In this document: piece after piece, positions 14,839-24,604 of the stretch
Layout: every line of letters begins with the position of its first letter
Numbering within the stretch: the first letter of the stretch is position 1
NCBI GenBank assembly: GCA_023395555.1
Contig: JAEWYQ010000038.1
Location: 56,280-120,279, forward strand
Direction of reading: 5' to 3'
DNA from: Bacillota bacterium
GTDB lineage: Bacteria > Bacillota > Clostridia > Lachnospirales > Lachnospiraceae
Length of the DNA: 64,000 bases
The notes under the pieces: generated by a model
What the model saw: the letters and a program-made list of their open reading frames with translations, nothing else
Told to the model about the DNA's origin: nothing
The model's database searches: none
Made by a program: the position numbers and the translations under genes

Positions 14839-17800
14839 TTATTTGGTCATCTTTTCATAAATTCGGCTCTTCTGATGGTTATAATCCAGCTCAATTGCCT
14901 CGGCAAAATGCTTTGACGCTTCCTCTTTCCTGCCAAGTCCCAGCTTTCCGAGTCCCATGAGATAATGGCAATGTGCCTGGTTTTTTATTGTCATATCCTC
15001 TTCGAAGATCAAAAAGTCCGGAAGGGACACTGCAAAGAAATCATTCTTTATTTCCTCTTTCAGATGCCGTTCGCCGTAATCCAGAAGCTTATAGAAGCAG
15101 GCATAGGCCTCTTTTGTCTTGCCCAGCTCCTCCTTGGCCAGCCCCTTATATAAGATCATGTCTGCCGGCTGATCATAATAATACATTACTCCTGCCGGTT
15201 CATTCTCTCCCCGTTCGGCTAACCGGAAACATTCTTTTGCTTCTTCTGTTTTTCCCAGGGCCTTTTTAACAAGTCCCAGATAGTAGTACAGATGATTGTC
15301 CTTCGTCCCTTCCAGCTTCCCTTCTCCTAAGTTTTCAGGATAAACCAGTGCTTTCTCCAACAGCTCCCGCGCTTCTTCATACAGCGAACCCCTGCTTTTG
15401 CCGGAATGGCTCTGAGCATCAGGATATTCGTCCTCTCCGCCCACAGTATTCTCTGCGGCATGAAGCCGCTCCTTAGCCATTTCTAAAAGGGCTGTTTTAT
15501 ATTGTTCCGGGATTCGCCCTTCCGCGCCCTCCCATGGACGGAAGTTATGGGACATAATGATTTCATATGCCTTCTGATGCATTCCGGCCAGATTGTGGAG
15601 CGTTACGTATTCCAGCATAACATCGTCGCGCTGGCTGATAATATCCTTATGCCTTTCATAGTTTTCCAGCCTCTGTGTAAAGGGAACTCCCATTTTCTTA
15701 TAAAGCTGATCCAGTTCCAGGAACACTCTGGCATCCTTTTGATCCAGAGAGAACGCCTTCTCCAGCTCCATCCTCGCCCTCGCAGCATTCCCCTGCTTGT
15801 TATAACAGGCAAGAGCCAAATTCCGGTGCACCGTAGGATAGCCGGCATCCAGTTCGGCGGACTTCTCCCAGAGCCTTATGGCTTCCTCAAACTGTAATTT
15901 ATCATAATACAGATTGCCAAGATAATAATAAGCCTTCGCGCCCGCGGGATTTTCAGCAATCGCATCCCTTAATACGGCGATATCTTCTATTTTATTAGGG
16001 AAACAGTATACCGGAGACCAGGTTTCCGCCATCTGGTACTCTTTCCTGCTTTCCCCGGCATATCCGGCCCGCTTCAGATAATACCCCTTGTAATAGGCCA
16101 GCAGAGGATACTCCCTCGTACATTGCTCCAGAACAGCAACGGCCTCCCGGTAACATCCTGCTTCCGCATAATCCCTTGCCGCCTGCAGATAATTTTCAGG
16201 GAAATCCCTCATGAGAAGATTCATTTTTTCCAGCGCAGCCTTGAAATCCCTGCTATGCTTTGCCAATTCAAACCGGGATACATAGTCAAAGGGATCTACC
16301 GCCAGATTCTCTTCCAGCTGCTTCACGAAGGCCTCTTCCTCTCCCAGTCTTCGAAGGAGCACTGCCTTTAAGCCGCGCGCTTTTATATTATGTGCGTTCT
16401 TAATGAGGGCTTTCTCTGCAAAGTCCAGCGCTTCGGCATCCTCCCCCCTCTCTGCCGCAATCGCCGCCAGGTAATAGAAGGACATTTCCTGCTGTTCACT
16501 GCTCCAGGTGGCTTTATAGAACGCGTCGAAGGCCTCCTTTTTCCTATCCTGGTACAGCAGAGCCAGTCCGAGATTATAATACGGCTCGCTGCTGTAGGGG
16601 TTGGGGCTTCTCCAGATCAGACGCTTGACCGCGGTACGGAAAAGCTGCTCCGCTTCCGCAAATTGACCCCTTCGCATCAGAAGCATACCATATGCATTAT
16701 TGATACGGCTGTCTCCTTTGTCGCGTTTTAACCCTTCCAGGTAATACGGATCCGGCGGACAGGTGGCATGGCGGTGCTGCTCTATATGCTGTGCCGTCAG
16801 AAGCAGCTCCTCATTGGTCCTGATCTCCTCCGGCTCTCTGGCAGGTTCGGCGGGCTGCGCCAATTCCGGGATATCCTCTTCCTGCGGGCAGTATTCCACC
16901 AACAGCTTCTCCCTGCAGGAAACAGACACACAGAGATCGCCGGGCTTACTGACGCAAATCGGCAGTTCCTTCTCGTAGATATCCACAGGGGACAGCAATG
17001 TGTTTTCCCTGTATACTTCTTTCCCCCCTATTTTAACAATTACCGAGGCATTTTCATAGCGTTCGGTTCCATAGACGATAATACGAAGGCTTTCCTTCCC
17101 CAGCTCCACGTTCATAGCCGCATGAATTGTGGCATTCTTTACTGCTCCGGCTTTCTTGTAGGGCATAAAATACTGCTTGAAGGTCTTTTCCTCAAAGGGC
17201 TTCAGCCAGGAGAAATCCGGCTGGTTTTCCGTATATACCCCTGTCATCAGCTCAATATACGGGCCGTCCTCATCCGTCAGGTTGCGATCCCAGGCCCGGC
17301 CAAATTCGCCGCAGCCCCAGGTCCACTGCTTCTTTCCCGGAGAGATATGGTGATCCGCCACATGGAGAAGTCCGGCTTCCTTCTGATAGTCATAGCCTCC
17401 TACAAAGTCAAACTCGGAGCTTTCCGCCATATAGGAAGTGGGAACCGGGATGTTCTTGTATCTGGAGATATCCACACCCTCGCTGTAATCATGCTTATAA
17501 TATACACCGTTGGCAATGGGAAAACGGGATACATCCCTCTTTCCATGATCCATAACGGAATGTACGTCCGGAGGAAAGATGGACTGGGTGTGGTCATTTA
17601 CCGTTACCGCCGGATTCGCCCACCAGAGAAAGGTCTGGGGCATGGAGGTACGGTTATAGAGCTGTCCCCGGATCTCGATATAGGCTTTGCCGGGATACAG
17701 GGTGAAGCCTGCGATTCCCTTGGTTCCATACATCTGGTCCACATCATTGACCAGCAGAGTCTTGCTTCCGTCCGGATTCTCCCGGATGATATAATCCACG

Positions 17801-18204
17801 GGCATAAAGGTAGTGGGCCTGTGGTGCTGGGGCCAGTTAAATTCAATTCCCCCGGATATCCAGGGCCCGGTCAGCCCTACCAAAGCCGGCTTGATCACCC
17901 GGTTATAATATACGAAATCATAATCATTTGTCTTGTCATAGGCCCGCTGAATCCGCCCGCCCAGCTCCGGCAGGATCATAACCCTGATGTACTCGTTCTC
18001 CAGATAAACCGCCTTGTATTCCTTATCTGTTTTAACCTGGCTGATTTTCTCCGTCGTCGGATAAGGGTATACCTTACCGCTGCTTCCCTGATAAACTCTT
18101 TTCTCCAGGAACATGGGATTCTTGTCCGGCTCCCCGACCTCGTAAGTCGGAATGATTACCCGTTCTTCCCAGATCTTCACTTCGTTTCTTTGTATCTGAT
18201 TCAT
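14839..18204 (-). CDS. DUF5107 domain protein with C-terminal TPR array
   Basis: 1121 residues without a signal peptide. The first 340 or so residues match the DUF5107 type: ENEYIRVMILPELGGRIQRA, then YDFVYYNRVIKPALVGLTGP and WISGGIEFNWPQHHRPTTF. This beta-sandwich resembles aldose-epimerase/galactose-mutarotase folds and is found in glycan-use loci. From about 480 to the end there are many TPR-like helix pairs (for example AKAYYYLGNLYYDKLQFEEA). No catalytic function is established for the family; sugar recognition with TPR-mediated assembly is an inference. It is the first gene after the divergent promoter region shared with the AraC regulator and is followed by the GH2 gene, pointing to one carbohydrate operon. 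Confidence 0.88.
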   Translation of the reverse strand: MNQIQRNEVKIWEERVIIPTYEVGEPDKNPMFLEKRVYQGSSGKVYPYPTTEKISQVKTDKEYKAVYLENEYIRVMILPELGGRIQRAYDKTNDYDFVYYNRVIKPALVGLTGPWISGGIEFNWPQHHRPTTFMPVDYIIRENPDGSKTLLVNDVDQMYGTKGIAGFTLYPGKAYIEIRGQLYNRTSMPQTFLWWANPAVTVNDHTQSIFPPDVHSVMDHGKRDVSRFPIANGVYYKHDYSEGVDISRYKNIPVPTSYMAESSEFDFVGGYDYQKEAGLLHVADHHISPGKKQWTWGCGEFGRAWDRNLTDEDGPYIELMTGVYTENQPDFSWLKPFEEKTFKQYFMPYKKAGAVKNATIHAAMNVELGKESLRIIVYGTERYENASVIVKIGGKEVYRENTLLSPVDIYEKELPICVSKPGDLCVSVSCREKLLVEYCPQEEDIPELAQPAEPAREPEEIRTNEELLLTAQHIEQHRHATCPPDPYYLEGLKRDKGDSRINNAYGMLLMRRGQFAEAEQLFRTAVKRLIWRSPNPYSSEPYYNLGLALLYQDRKKEAFDAFYKATWSSEQQEMSFYYLAAIAAERGEDAEALDFAEKALIKNAHNIKARGLKAVLLRRLGEEEAFVKQLEENLAVDPFDYVSRFELAKHSRDFKAALEKMNLLMRDFPENYLQAARDYAEAGCYREAVAVLEQCTREYPLLAYYKGYYLKRAGYAGESRKEYQMAETWSPVYCFPNKIEDIAVLRDAIAENPAGAKAYYYLGNLYYDKLQFEEAIRLWEKSAELDAGYPTVHRNLALACYNKQGNAARARMELEKAFSLDQKDARVFLELDQLYKKMGVPFTQRLENYERHKDIISQRDDVMLEYVTLHNLAGMHQKAYEIIMSHNFRPWEGAEGRIPEQYKTALLEMAKERLHAAENTVGGEDEYPDAQSHSGKSRGSLYEEARELLEKALVYPENLGEGKLEGTKDNHLYYYLGLVKKALGKTEEAKECFRLAERGENEPAGVMYYYDQPADMILYKGLAKEELGKTKEAYACFYKLLDYGERHLKEEIKNDFFAVSLPDFLIFEEDMTIKNQAHCHYLMGLGKLGLGRKEEASKHFAEAIELDYNHQKSRIYEKMTK

Positions 18205-18565
18205 TACTTTATCCCTCCTGTCTGTTTGAACCTATTATATTCTTTCTCTTCGCTTTAATCATTAAATTATATTGCCTTTTTATTGATAAAAGTTGCTATT
18301 GATATTTCCTGTTTTATTTTTTTGATTATGGATATCTCTTCGCATTATTTTTGATTTAAACAGACGCCACATTTAATATATTATAGAGAATTTTCAACAC
18401 ATCCAGGAGATGCAGGTAATTGTTTTTATGAATAGATAAAACAATAAATTTTAGATTTATTGCTATTGTAATTGAAGTTTTTATGTCTTAGAATTGAAGA
18501 ATACTATCTGTCTGTTATATAGAACAATTATCGATCCATACAAGAAATTATAAGGGAGGCCAGCC
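18205..18565. promoter_or_regulatory. Divergent control region between the DUF5107 and AraC genes
   Basis: A 361-base AT-rich region. For the AraC gene there is TTGAAG (18494-18499), 16 bases, TATATA (18516-18521). For the DUF5107 gene a TATAAT lies near 18380 on the minus strand without a convincing -35, as expected for an AraC-activated promoter. No clear operator was identified. Confidence 0.45.
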
Positions 18566-19414
18566 ATGAAACCCTATGAAGATTTTATCCACGCAGATTC
18601 TGACTACTATGTCTATTCACCTAGCATTACAGCGCAGAATATGTTTTTTTATCCCCTTTATACCGGCCATTTTATTTATCAGCAGGGGTATTCCCTGCAC
18701 CGTGATTCCTATGACAGTTTTCTGCTGATGTATATTCAAAGCGGCTCCCTCACTCTGAGCTATGAAGGACGTACGGAAGAAGTGCCTGCGGGATATTTCG
18801 TATTTATCGATTGCTATAAGCCCCATTCTTACTGCTGCCTGAATAGCTGCGAATGCATCTGGTGCCATTTTGACGGGCTGACTGCAAAAGCACATTATTC
18901 CAGTGTCGTTGCCCGGCTGGGGAATGTATTTTCTATGATTGACCCCTATCCGACGGTTACTATGCTAACCGCTATTTACAATATATTTCAAAGCGGCGAT
19001 GCAATTAAGGAGCCGTTGATCTCAAAATATCTGACCGATATTATGACTTCTTTCCTCCTATACACACCCTATAAAATAAATTCGCCCGATTATACAGGGA
19101 TGGCTGAGAGGACCATCTCCTATATAAACGAGCATTTTGCAGAAAAGCTTTCGATTGAACAACTGGCTGGTCAGGCCGGACTAAGTCCGTATCATTTTAT
19201 CCGCACCTTTAAAAGGGAGACGGGGCTCACTCCCTACGAATATCTTGTAAATACCCGTATGAACACAGCTAAATATCTGTTGAAAAACTCCCGGCTCTCC
19301 ATCAAGGACATTTGTTTCAACACCGGCTTCTCCAGTGAGAGCGTTTTCTGCAATGCTTTTAAAAAGCACCAGGGAACTACTCCTACTGAATACAGGGCCT
19401 TGGCAGCAATATGA
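18566..19414 (+). CDS. AraC family transcriptional regulator
   Basis: 282 residues with a GGGAGG site before the ATG. The N-terminal 150 residues look like a cupin sugar-sensing domain (HRDSYDSFLLMYIQSG, then VPAGYFVFIDCYKPHSYCC). The C-terminal 100 residues hold two helix-turn-helix motifs: KLSIEQLAGQAGLSPYHFIR and FKRETGLTPYEYL, then SIKDICFNTGFSSESVFCNA and FKKHQGTTPTEYR. It is divergent from the DUF5107 and GH2 genes and most likely activates them when a sugar is present. No terminator is obvious directly after the stop. Confidence 0.92.
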   Translation: MKPYEDFIHADSDYYVYSPSITAQNMFFYPLYTGHFIYQQGYSLHRDSYDSFLLMYIQSGSLTLSYEGRTEEVPAGYFVFIDCYKPHSYCCLNSCECIWCHFDGLTAKAHYSSVVARLGNVFSMIDPYPTVTMLTAIYNIFQSGDAIKEPLISKYLTDIMTSFLLYTPYKINSPDYTGMAERTISYINEHFAEKLSIEQLAGQAGLSPYHFIRTFKRETGLTPYEYLVNTRMNTAKYLLKNSRLSIKDICFNTGFSSESVFCNAFKKHQGTTPTEYRALAAI

Positions 19415-19950
19415 GTTCAAGGCTATTATATGTTCCTTACAAAGCTTTTGCTTTAAGTTCATCATCTGCACTGCCGAAAAAAAGATAATTGAAATCAGAG
19501 CATTGGTATCAAAGATAAAGGTGTTAACTTTAGTATACAATACATGATTATCTGTGCTCATCTTGGATTATTTCTTTTGATGTTTACTATCAGCATTATT
19601 TCCTTTTGTTCTCCTGTATCTTTAATCTGACTAAGAGCTATATAGAAGTGTCGTTTTCTGTTAAAAAGGATATCGTTTTCTATAATAACCTGCCGCAATT
19701 ATTTCGTTGAAATAGACACAAAACCAGGTTATTGATGAGAATGATGATATTCTTATCAATAACCTAAGGTTTATTTTCAGTACTATAAGTGCTTATACTG
19801 TCATTTGATATATGTAAACCAAAATATTACAATACATAATAAATCGGTACTTATTTACTATTTTAAAGATACAAACCACAAAATTATTCTTGATTATGGG
19901 GATATTTAATAGTAACATATAATTACATTTAAAGCGAAGGAGGTATTGAA
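19415..19950. other. AT-rich intergenic region with a perfect hairpin
   Basis: Apart from the PIN fragment, the clear structure is the inverted repeat AGGTTATTGAT-g-AGAAT / ATTCT-t-ATCAATAACCT at 19726-19765 with a 6-base loop. It could serve as a terminator for the AraC transcript or mark an insertion boundary. The rest is low-complexity AT-rich DNA. Confidence 0.5.
19430..19561 (-). pseudogene. Remnant of a PIN-domain toxin (N-terminal fragment)
   Basis: The minus strand encodes KVNTFIFDTNALISIIF, the first strand and acidic motif of PIN-family ribonuclease toxins (usual form: FIFDTNALISA). After about 30 residues similarity stops and the frame reads on antisense to the AraC gene, so at most a broken fragment remains. 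About 1 kb upstream on the same strand lies a matching antitoxin-like remnant; together they suggest a decayed toxin-antitoxin pair split by an insertion. Confidence 0.4.
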
Positions 19951-20502
19951 ATGAATAAAAAAATAATTGTGGTTTATATGGTGGTTTGTTTCGCTATTGT
20001 AGGTTGTGGCAACAAGAATGAAAATACTATTAAGTTTGATGTGGATAATAAAGAAAATTATACTGGGTTTGATAAGATTAAGGATTATACCAATGCCAAA
20101 GAAGCTGTTGCTGATGGATGCTATGTTAAGGATGGTGATGTCTTCAAAGGGACAAAGCATTGGAAGAAGTTTCTTGATAAAGCATCAAATAGTGATGATG
20201 CACAATTACGAATAGTAATACTATCAGATGATGGAATAAGTGAATATATTGATTTGTTTTATCACAACGAACTTTACTATGCATTTAAATCAGAAACAGA
20301 TGATTTGTCCGTAAAAGGATATCAATATTTACTTGTATTAGAAAATAGTAAAATTATTAATAATAAAACTGCATATGCTGTAGTTCTATCAAATGATGAT
20401 ACTCTAACCTTTGCTAATATAATAAATAATCTCACTTCAAGTAAGTCTATCGTAATAAATGAACCATACAAAATCATTTTTCAAGGAATGAAATCAGTAT
20501 AA
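19951..20502 (+). CDS. Small lipoprotein of unknown function
   Basis: 183 residues with a strong GGAGG site before the ATG. The start KKIIVVYMVVCFAIVGCGNK is a lipoprotein signal with the lipidated Cys at 19. The mature part is acidic and rich in Asp, Asn and Lys (YTGFDKIKDYTNAKEAVADG, then FKGTKHWKKFLDKAS) and looks like a compact alpha/beta domain; I do not recognise the family. Codon use is far more AT-rich than in neighbouring genes. The gene lies between fragments of a toxin-antitoxin pair, so it was probably acquired. No partner gene is adjacent. Confidence 0.75.
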   Translation: MNKKIIVVYMVVCFAIVGCGNKNENTIKFDVDNKENYTGFDKIKDYTNAKEAVADGCYVKDGDVFKGTKHWKKFLDKASNSDDAQLRIVILSDDGISEYIDLFYHNELYYAFKSETDDLSVKGYQYLLVLENSKIINNKTAYAVVLSNDDTLTFANIINNLTSSKSIVINEPYKIIFQGMKSV

Positions 20503-20705
20503 AGGAACGCCTTTAAGCATATTTGTGCTACTCTTAATACTAATCATGATCGTATATCGTTTTTCCCACATTTCTTTTCTTATCTCTCTCACGAAGTCAT
20601 TTATTTCTTCCTCAGAATGATAGCCTACTTTTTATGCTTCTCGAGCCATCGCATTATGTATCCTTTTAACCCCCAATAATGCAACGTTTTTTAAAATATA
20701 TCCTA
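20497..20705 (-). pseudogene. Remnant of a small antitoxin-like gene with an in-frame stop
   Basis: The minus strand reads GYILKNVALLGVKRIHNAMA, then REA, a TAA stop (20632-20634), and in the same frame KVGYHSEEEINDFVREIRKE followed by MWEKRY. The second half has the look of the small helical antitoxins that precede PIN-type toxins. The stop codon in the middle and the absence of a start make it non-functional. A PIN-toxin N-terminus lies about 940 bases further along on the same strand. Confidence 0.4.
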
Positions 20706-20771
20706 CCGTCTTATTTTAAAACGAACTTGTCGCCCTCACTTAAATTAAGCTTTTTCTGATTTCTTAACTTC

Positions 20772-22703
20772 TTACCTGTCATACCATTGTGCCTGTGTGG
20801 AATATAGCCTTGCATATTCACCGTTCCTGGAGAGCAGCTCAGCGTGGGAGCCATCCTCGACAATCTCACCGCCCTTGAATACAACAACCCTGTCCGCAAG
20901 GGAAGCTACACTGATCCGATGGGTGACCATAATAACGGTCTTACCCTTTGTCATCGCTATGTATCTTTTAAATACCTCGGCTTCGGCAAGGGGGTCCAGA
21001 TTGCTTGTAGGTTCGTCAAGCACAATAAAATCACGGTTACGATAATACGCCCTTGCAATGGCAATCTTTTGCCACTGACCGCCGGATAATTCCGTGCCTC
21101 CGATGTCCTTCCCCAGCATGGCCTCCTTATCCGCCCCCTCAAATCCGGAGAATTCCAGCGCCGTGTCAATCCGGCTTTCCTCCCGTTCCCGCTCCACATC
21201 ACCTAAGAATACATTGTCCGCAACCGTAAAGGTGTTAAACCTGGCCGGCTCCTGGAATACACAGGAGGAAGAATGATATCTGCCGGAGAAATCCATGGCC
21301 CTTACGCTGCCGCCATTGATATAGATCTCCCCCTCTGCCGGTTCCAGCATTCCCGTCAGCAATTTAATAAAGGTCGTCTTGCCTGCACCGTTTTCACCTA
21401 CAAAAGCAACTTTCTCCCCTTTATTTATTGTAAAGCTTACATTTCTTAATCTGTATTCGTCCGTCAGAGGATAACGGTATGTTATGTTTCTGGCCTCTAA
21501 TTTCTCGATATCGATGGGAGTATTGGTGCTGTCTGTATTTTTTGAAATTTGCTCGTTCAGGTCAATCAGTTCAAAAAATTGCGCTGATTCATTCTTCTTC
21601 GAGATAAAGTTGGCGATTGATCCGAATAATTGAGAGGTGCTGTCCATAAGCGTGCCGATTAACGCCAGCACGGCACCGAGAGCGCCGATTGACAGCCTGC
21701 CCCGGGTCATTAACACAATCGCAAAAACATTGGCGGCAATGCTTGCAATATTGGAAATAACTCCGCTCACTGCTCCAAGTATAAACACACTCATCTGGTT
21801 TTTCTTCTCTTTGACAAGGTAATCATCCGCCAGGACCTTCCATTTTGCGAAGAAAAAGTCAAAGAGATTCAATGCCTTAACCTCTTTCGCAGAGCTTCCC
21901 AGCAAAATCCCCTGATAATATCCCGCTTCCCGCAATACCTTTCCGTTATCCCGTGAGAATTTGAAATTCAGCTTGTTGCCGATATAGGTGGTATAAAGAG
22001 TGGGAAGGGGAGCCGCCAGCACGATCAGGCACAGGAGCGGATGAAAAAGATAAAGGGATGCGGCAACCATAACGACGGATACTGCCTTGGCAATTATGAC
22101 ATAGCCCTCGATCATCACGCCCCTCTGAAGGGAGCTCCACTCTCCGCCCATGGAATGAAAGCTGCGGTTTATGATATCATTTATCTTCGGCACTTCCATA
22201 TAATCCGGGTACAGCTTCGATATCTTAGTAAACAGCCGGGCCTGAAACCTCTCCTGTAAACGGTGATCCTGCACCTTGCTTAACCGCTCGATATCCTCAC
22301 CCCCATAGAGGTAACGCTGTATCAGATTATTTACAAACCCTATTATCCAGTACAATGCCGCAAGTCCGAAAAGAGAAATCAGCTGAACCGTCTGCTGCTC
22401 CGTTCCATCGGCATAACGATAGGAGCTGTCTATGTATCTTCCCCAAATAAACGCTGCTGCCGGCTGCAATATACTCAATATAACCGCCAAACCTAAAAAG
22501 ATGCCGCACATCATTTTAGCCGATGAGAAAACATAGCGAAAAAGCCGTATCAGATACAATAATTTCGGCGGATTTTCTTTTAAGATATCTTTTTCAAAAA
22601 TTGCGGTATTGTCGTTGAATTTAATCTCATACACCGGCTCTTTTTCTGCTCCGGCCTGATCTGTCTTCGCCTTCTTCCTACCCGCCTTCGCCTTCTCAGA
22701 CAT
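20772..22703 (-). CDS. ABC exporter half-transporter (permease-ATPase fusion), second of a pair
   Basis: 643 residues: a charged N-terminal cytoplasmic extension, six predicted membrane helices (about 60-340), then an ATPase domain with Walker A VGENGAGKTTFIKLL, signature LSGGQWQKIAIARAYYR and Walker B FIVLDEPTSNLDP. The Walker B Glu and the usual switch His (VTHRIS) are both present, so this half should hydrolyse ATP. It overlaps the previous gene by 8 bases, so the two are translationally coupled and most likely form a heterodimeric exporter. It is the last gene of the long minus-strand series of glycan genes. The cargo is unknown; a peptide, lipid or drug is typical of the class. Confidence 0.9.
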   Translation of the reverse strand: MSEKAKAGRKKAKTDQAGAEKEPVYEIKFNDNTAIFEKDILKENPPKLLYLIRLFRYVFSSAKMMCGIFLGLAVILSILQPAAAFIWGRYIDSSYRYADGTEQQTVQLISLFGLAALYWIIGFVNNLIQRYLYGGEDIERLSKVQDHRLQERFQARLFTKISKLYPDYMEVPKINDIINRSFHSMGGEWSSLQRGVMIEGYVIIAKAVSVVMVAASLYLFHPLLCLIVLAAPLPTLYTTYIGNKLNFKFSRDNGKVLREAGYYQGILLGSSAKEVKALNLFDFFFAKWKVLADDYLVKEKKNQMSVFILGAVSGVISNIASIAANVFAIVLMTRGRLSIGALGAVLALIGTLMDSTSQLFGSIANFISKKNESAQFFELIDLNEQISKNTDSTNTPIDIEKLEARNITYRYPLTDEYRLRNVSFTINKGEKVAFVGENGAGKTTFIKLLTGMLEPAEGEIYINGGSVRAMDFSGRYHSSSCVFQEPARFNTFTVADNVFLGDVEREREESRIDTALEFSGFEGADKEAMLGKDIGGTELSGGQWQKIAIARAYYRNRDFIVLDEPTSNLDPLAEAEVFKRYIAMTKGKTVIMVTHRISVASLADRVVVFKGGEIVEDGSHAELLSRNGEYARLYSTQAQWYDR

Positions 22704-24504
22704 TTGCAGCGACCTCCTCTCCGCTCTGCTTGTACCATTGCTTCTGCGCGTTGAACATCCTTGCGTAAATGCCCTCCGTTTGCATCAATTCTTCATGGGT
22801 GCCGGCTTCCTTGATCTTACCGTCGCTGATCACGAAAATCCGGTCTGTTATCATGGTAGAACCCAGCCTGTGGGTAATGAATACCGCCGTTTTGTTTTCA
22901 ACCATATCAGCGAATTCATTATATAAGCCGGCTTCCGCCATGGGGTCAAGCTGTGAGGTCGGCTCATCCAGCAGGAGAATCGGCTTGCCGCCCATGAACG
23001 CTCTTGAAATCGCGATCCTTTGCCATTGGCCGCCGGATATATCCACACCGCCCTCAAAATCCCTTCCCAGGAGCGTGTCATAGCCTTTGTCCAGCTTTTC
23101 GGCAAATTCATCGGCCTTGCCCTTCCTCGCTGCCGCCGCTATTTTATCATTATTTTCAATCTCGTCAATATTCCCGATACCGATATTCTCTCCCAGGGTA
23201 ATGCTGTACCTGGGAAAGTCCTGGAATACAGGGCCGAAGATCTTTGTCCTGACACTCAGGGGGTAATCCTCCAATTTCCTGCCTCCCACCAGTATCTCAC
23301 CCCTGTCGGGTGAGAACAGCCCCAGCAGCAGCTTAATCATGGTTGATTTACCCTCGCCGTTTTCCCCTACAATGGATGCCTTTTCTCCGTTTCTTATCTT
23401 GAAGGTCAACCCCTTCAAAATATCCTTTTCCGTACCGGGATACCGGAACCAGACATCCTTGAATTCTATGTCAAAGGCCTCCGGCATATCCGTTTCAATC
23501 CCTTCCGATTCGTCGGAAAGCCGGAAGAACTTATCATAATAATCATAGGTATTAATATGGAAGGGCGCCCATTTGAAGATAAAGGCACTTCCGCCGAGGC
23601 TGCTGTAGATACCGCCAAACATTAAGCTTGTCACGGCTATGAACAGACCAACCGACATCTGCCCATTTACAAACAGAATAAGGAGCAGAAGCACATTAAC
23701 AATAGAGGCAATTTTCGTGAGATTGCCGCCAAATATCATCTTTCGAAGATTCTTGAAATAATACCGCTCATAGTCACGGTTTCTTTCGTTCAGCCGGCTT
23801 TTATAGGTATCAATCAGATAGTCCGAATTACCAAAGGCCTTCAGCTCCTTTGAAAAATCCCTTGATCTCAGATATCCGCCAAGGGTGCTGTATTTGCGTT
23901 CCTTTTTCCAGTAGGTCTCAAGTTCTGTGTATATATTATAATTCACCTTGGAGGATATGTAAGTTTCCAGTATAAACGGAAGCAAAACCGTGAGAAGGAG
24001 CCACCACCGGATGCTGAAAATATACGCAAGAGAGCCGATGCTGGCAATTACAGAGCTCAGCCAATAGTTTACATACATGGGCCATAGATGCCTTGCCGCA
24101 TTCTCGGCCCTGTTATATGCCTTGTCTATAATTTCCGCCGATTCTTCCCTCTCAAAATGCTCGTATTTCATCGTCTTTAGCTTCATCAGCATGCGCGCCT
24201 TGTATGCCGTCCTCAGAATCAACAGGGAACGAGGCTCAACATAGTTATAAACCAGCCCGCTGATAATAGAGGGCAAAAGCGCAGCTGCCACATATAAAGC
24301 AAGATAAACAAAGTAATCCGAAAAGGCCATATCACCTCTGGCTACTGCCAGCCCGCCGTCAAAAACATTCTGGTTGACATAAATCAGGAAGGGTCCCAAT
24401 AACCCGCCAATGATCGCACAGAGAAAGGTCAGCACCACCATCACGGGAGCCTCAGCAAAGATTATGCCAAGCAAATCTTTATATGCGGTCAGTATCCGCT
24501 TCAT
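22696..24504 (-). CDS. ABC exporter half-transporter (permease-ATPase fusion), first of a pair
   Basis: 602 residues from the ATG at 24504, which follows GGAGG at suitable distance; an in-frame ATG at 24561 lacks one. Six membrane helices (about 15-300) precede an ATPase domain with Walker A VGENGEGKSTMIKLL, signature ISGGQWQRIAISRAF, Walker B ILLLDEPTSQLDP and switch His (FITHRLG). Both halves of the pair keep their catalytic residues. It starts 100 bases after the GH5 gene with no visible terminator between, so it may belong to the same transcript, although a separate promoter in that gap cannot be excluded. Confidence 0.9.
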   Translation of the reverse strand: MKRILTAYKDLLGIIFAEAPVMVVLTFLCAIIGGLLGPFLIYVNQNVFDGGLAVARGDMAFSDYFVYLALYVAAALLPSIISGLVYNYVEPRSLLILRTAYKARMLMKLKTMKYEHFEREESAEIIDKAYNRAENAARHLWPMYVNYWLSSVIASIGSLAYIFSIRWWLLLTVLLPFILETYISSKVNYNIYTELETYWKKERKYSTLGGYLRSRDFSKELKAFGNSDYLIDTYKSRLNERNRDYERYYFKNLRKMIFGGNLTKIASIVNVLLLLILFVNGQMSVGLFIAVTSLMFGGIYSSLGGSAFIFKWAPFHINTYDYYDKFFRLSDESEGIETDMPEAFDIEFKDVWFRYPGTEKDILKGLTFKIRNGEKASIVGENGEGKSTMIKLLLGLFSPDRGEILVGGRKLEDYPLSVRTKIFGPVFQDFPRYSITLGENIGIGNIDEIENNDKIAAAARKGKADEFAEKLDKGYDTLLGRDFEGGVDISGGQWQRIAISRAFMGGKPILLLDEPTSQLDPMAEAGLYNEFADMVENKTAVFITHRLGSTMITDRIFVISDGKIKEAGTHEELMQTEGIYARMFNAQKQWYKQSGEEVAANV

Positions 24505-24604
24505 CTCATCGTTCCTCCGTTTTTCCTGTAGTCTTTCCATGCTAAAATACGGATACCTCATACTGCATGCCTGGGTTTTGCTTTTTGTTCACATCCGGCA
24601 TATC

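Noticed and set aside
16768..18258. 496-codon plus-strand frame opposite the DUF5107 gene
   Set aside because: Antisense to a strongly coding region, no start signals.
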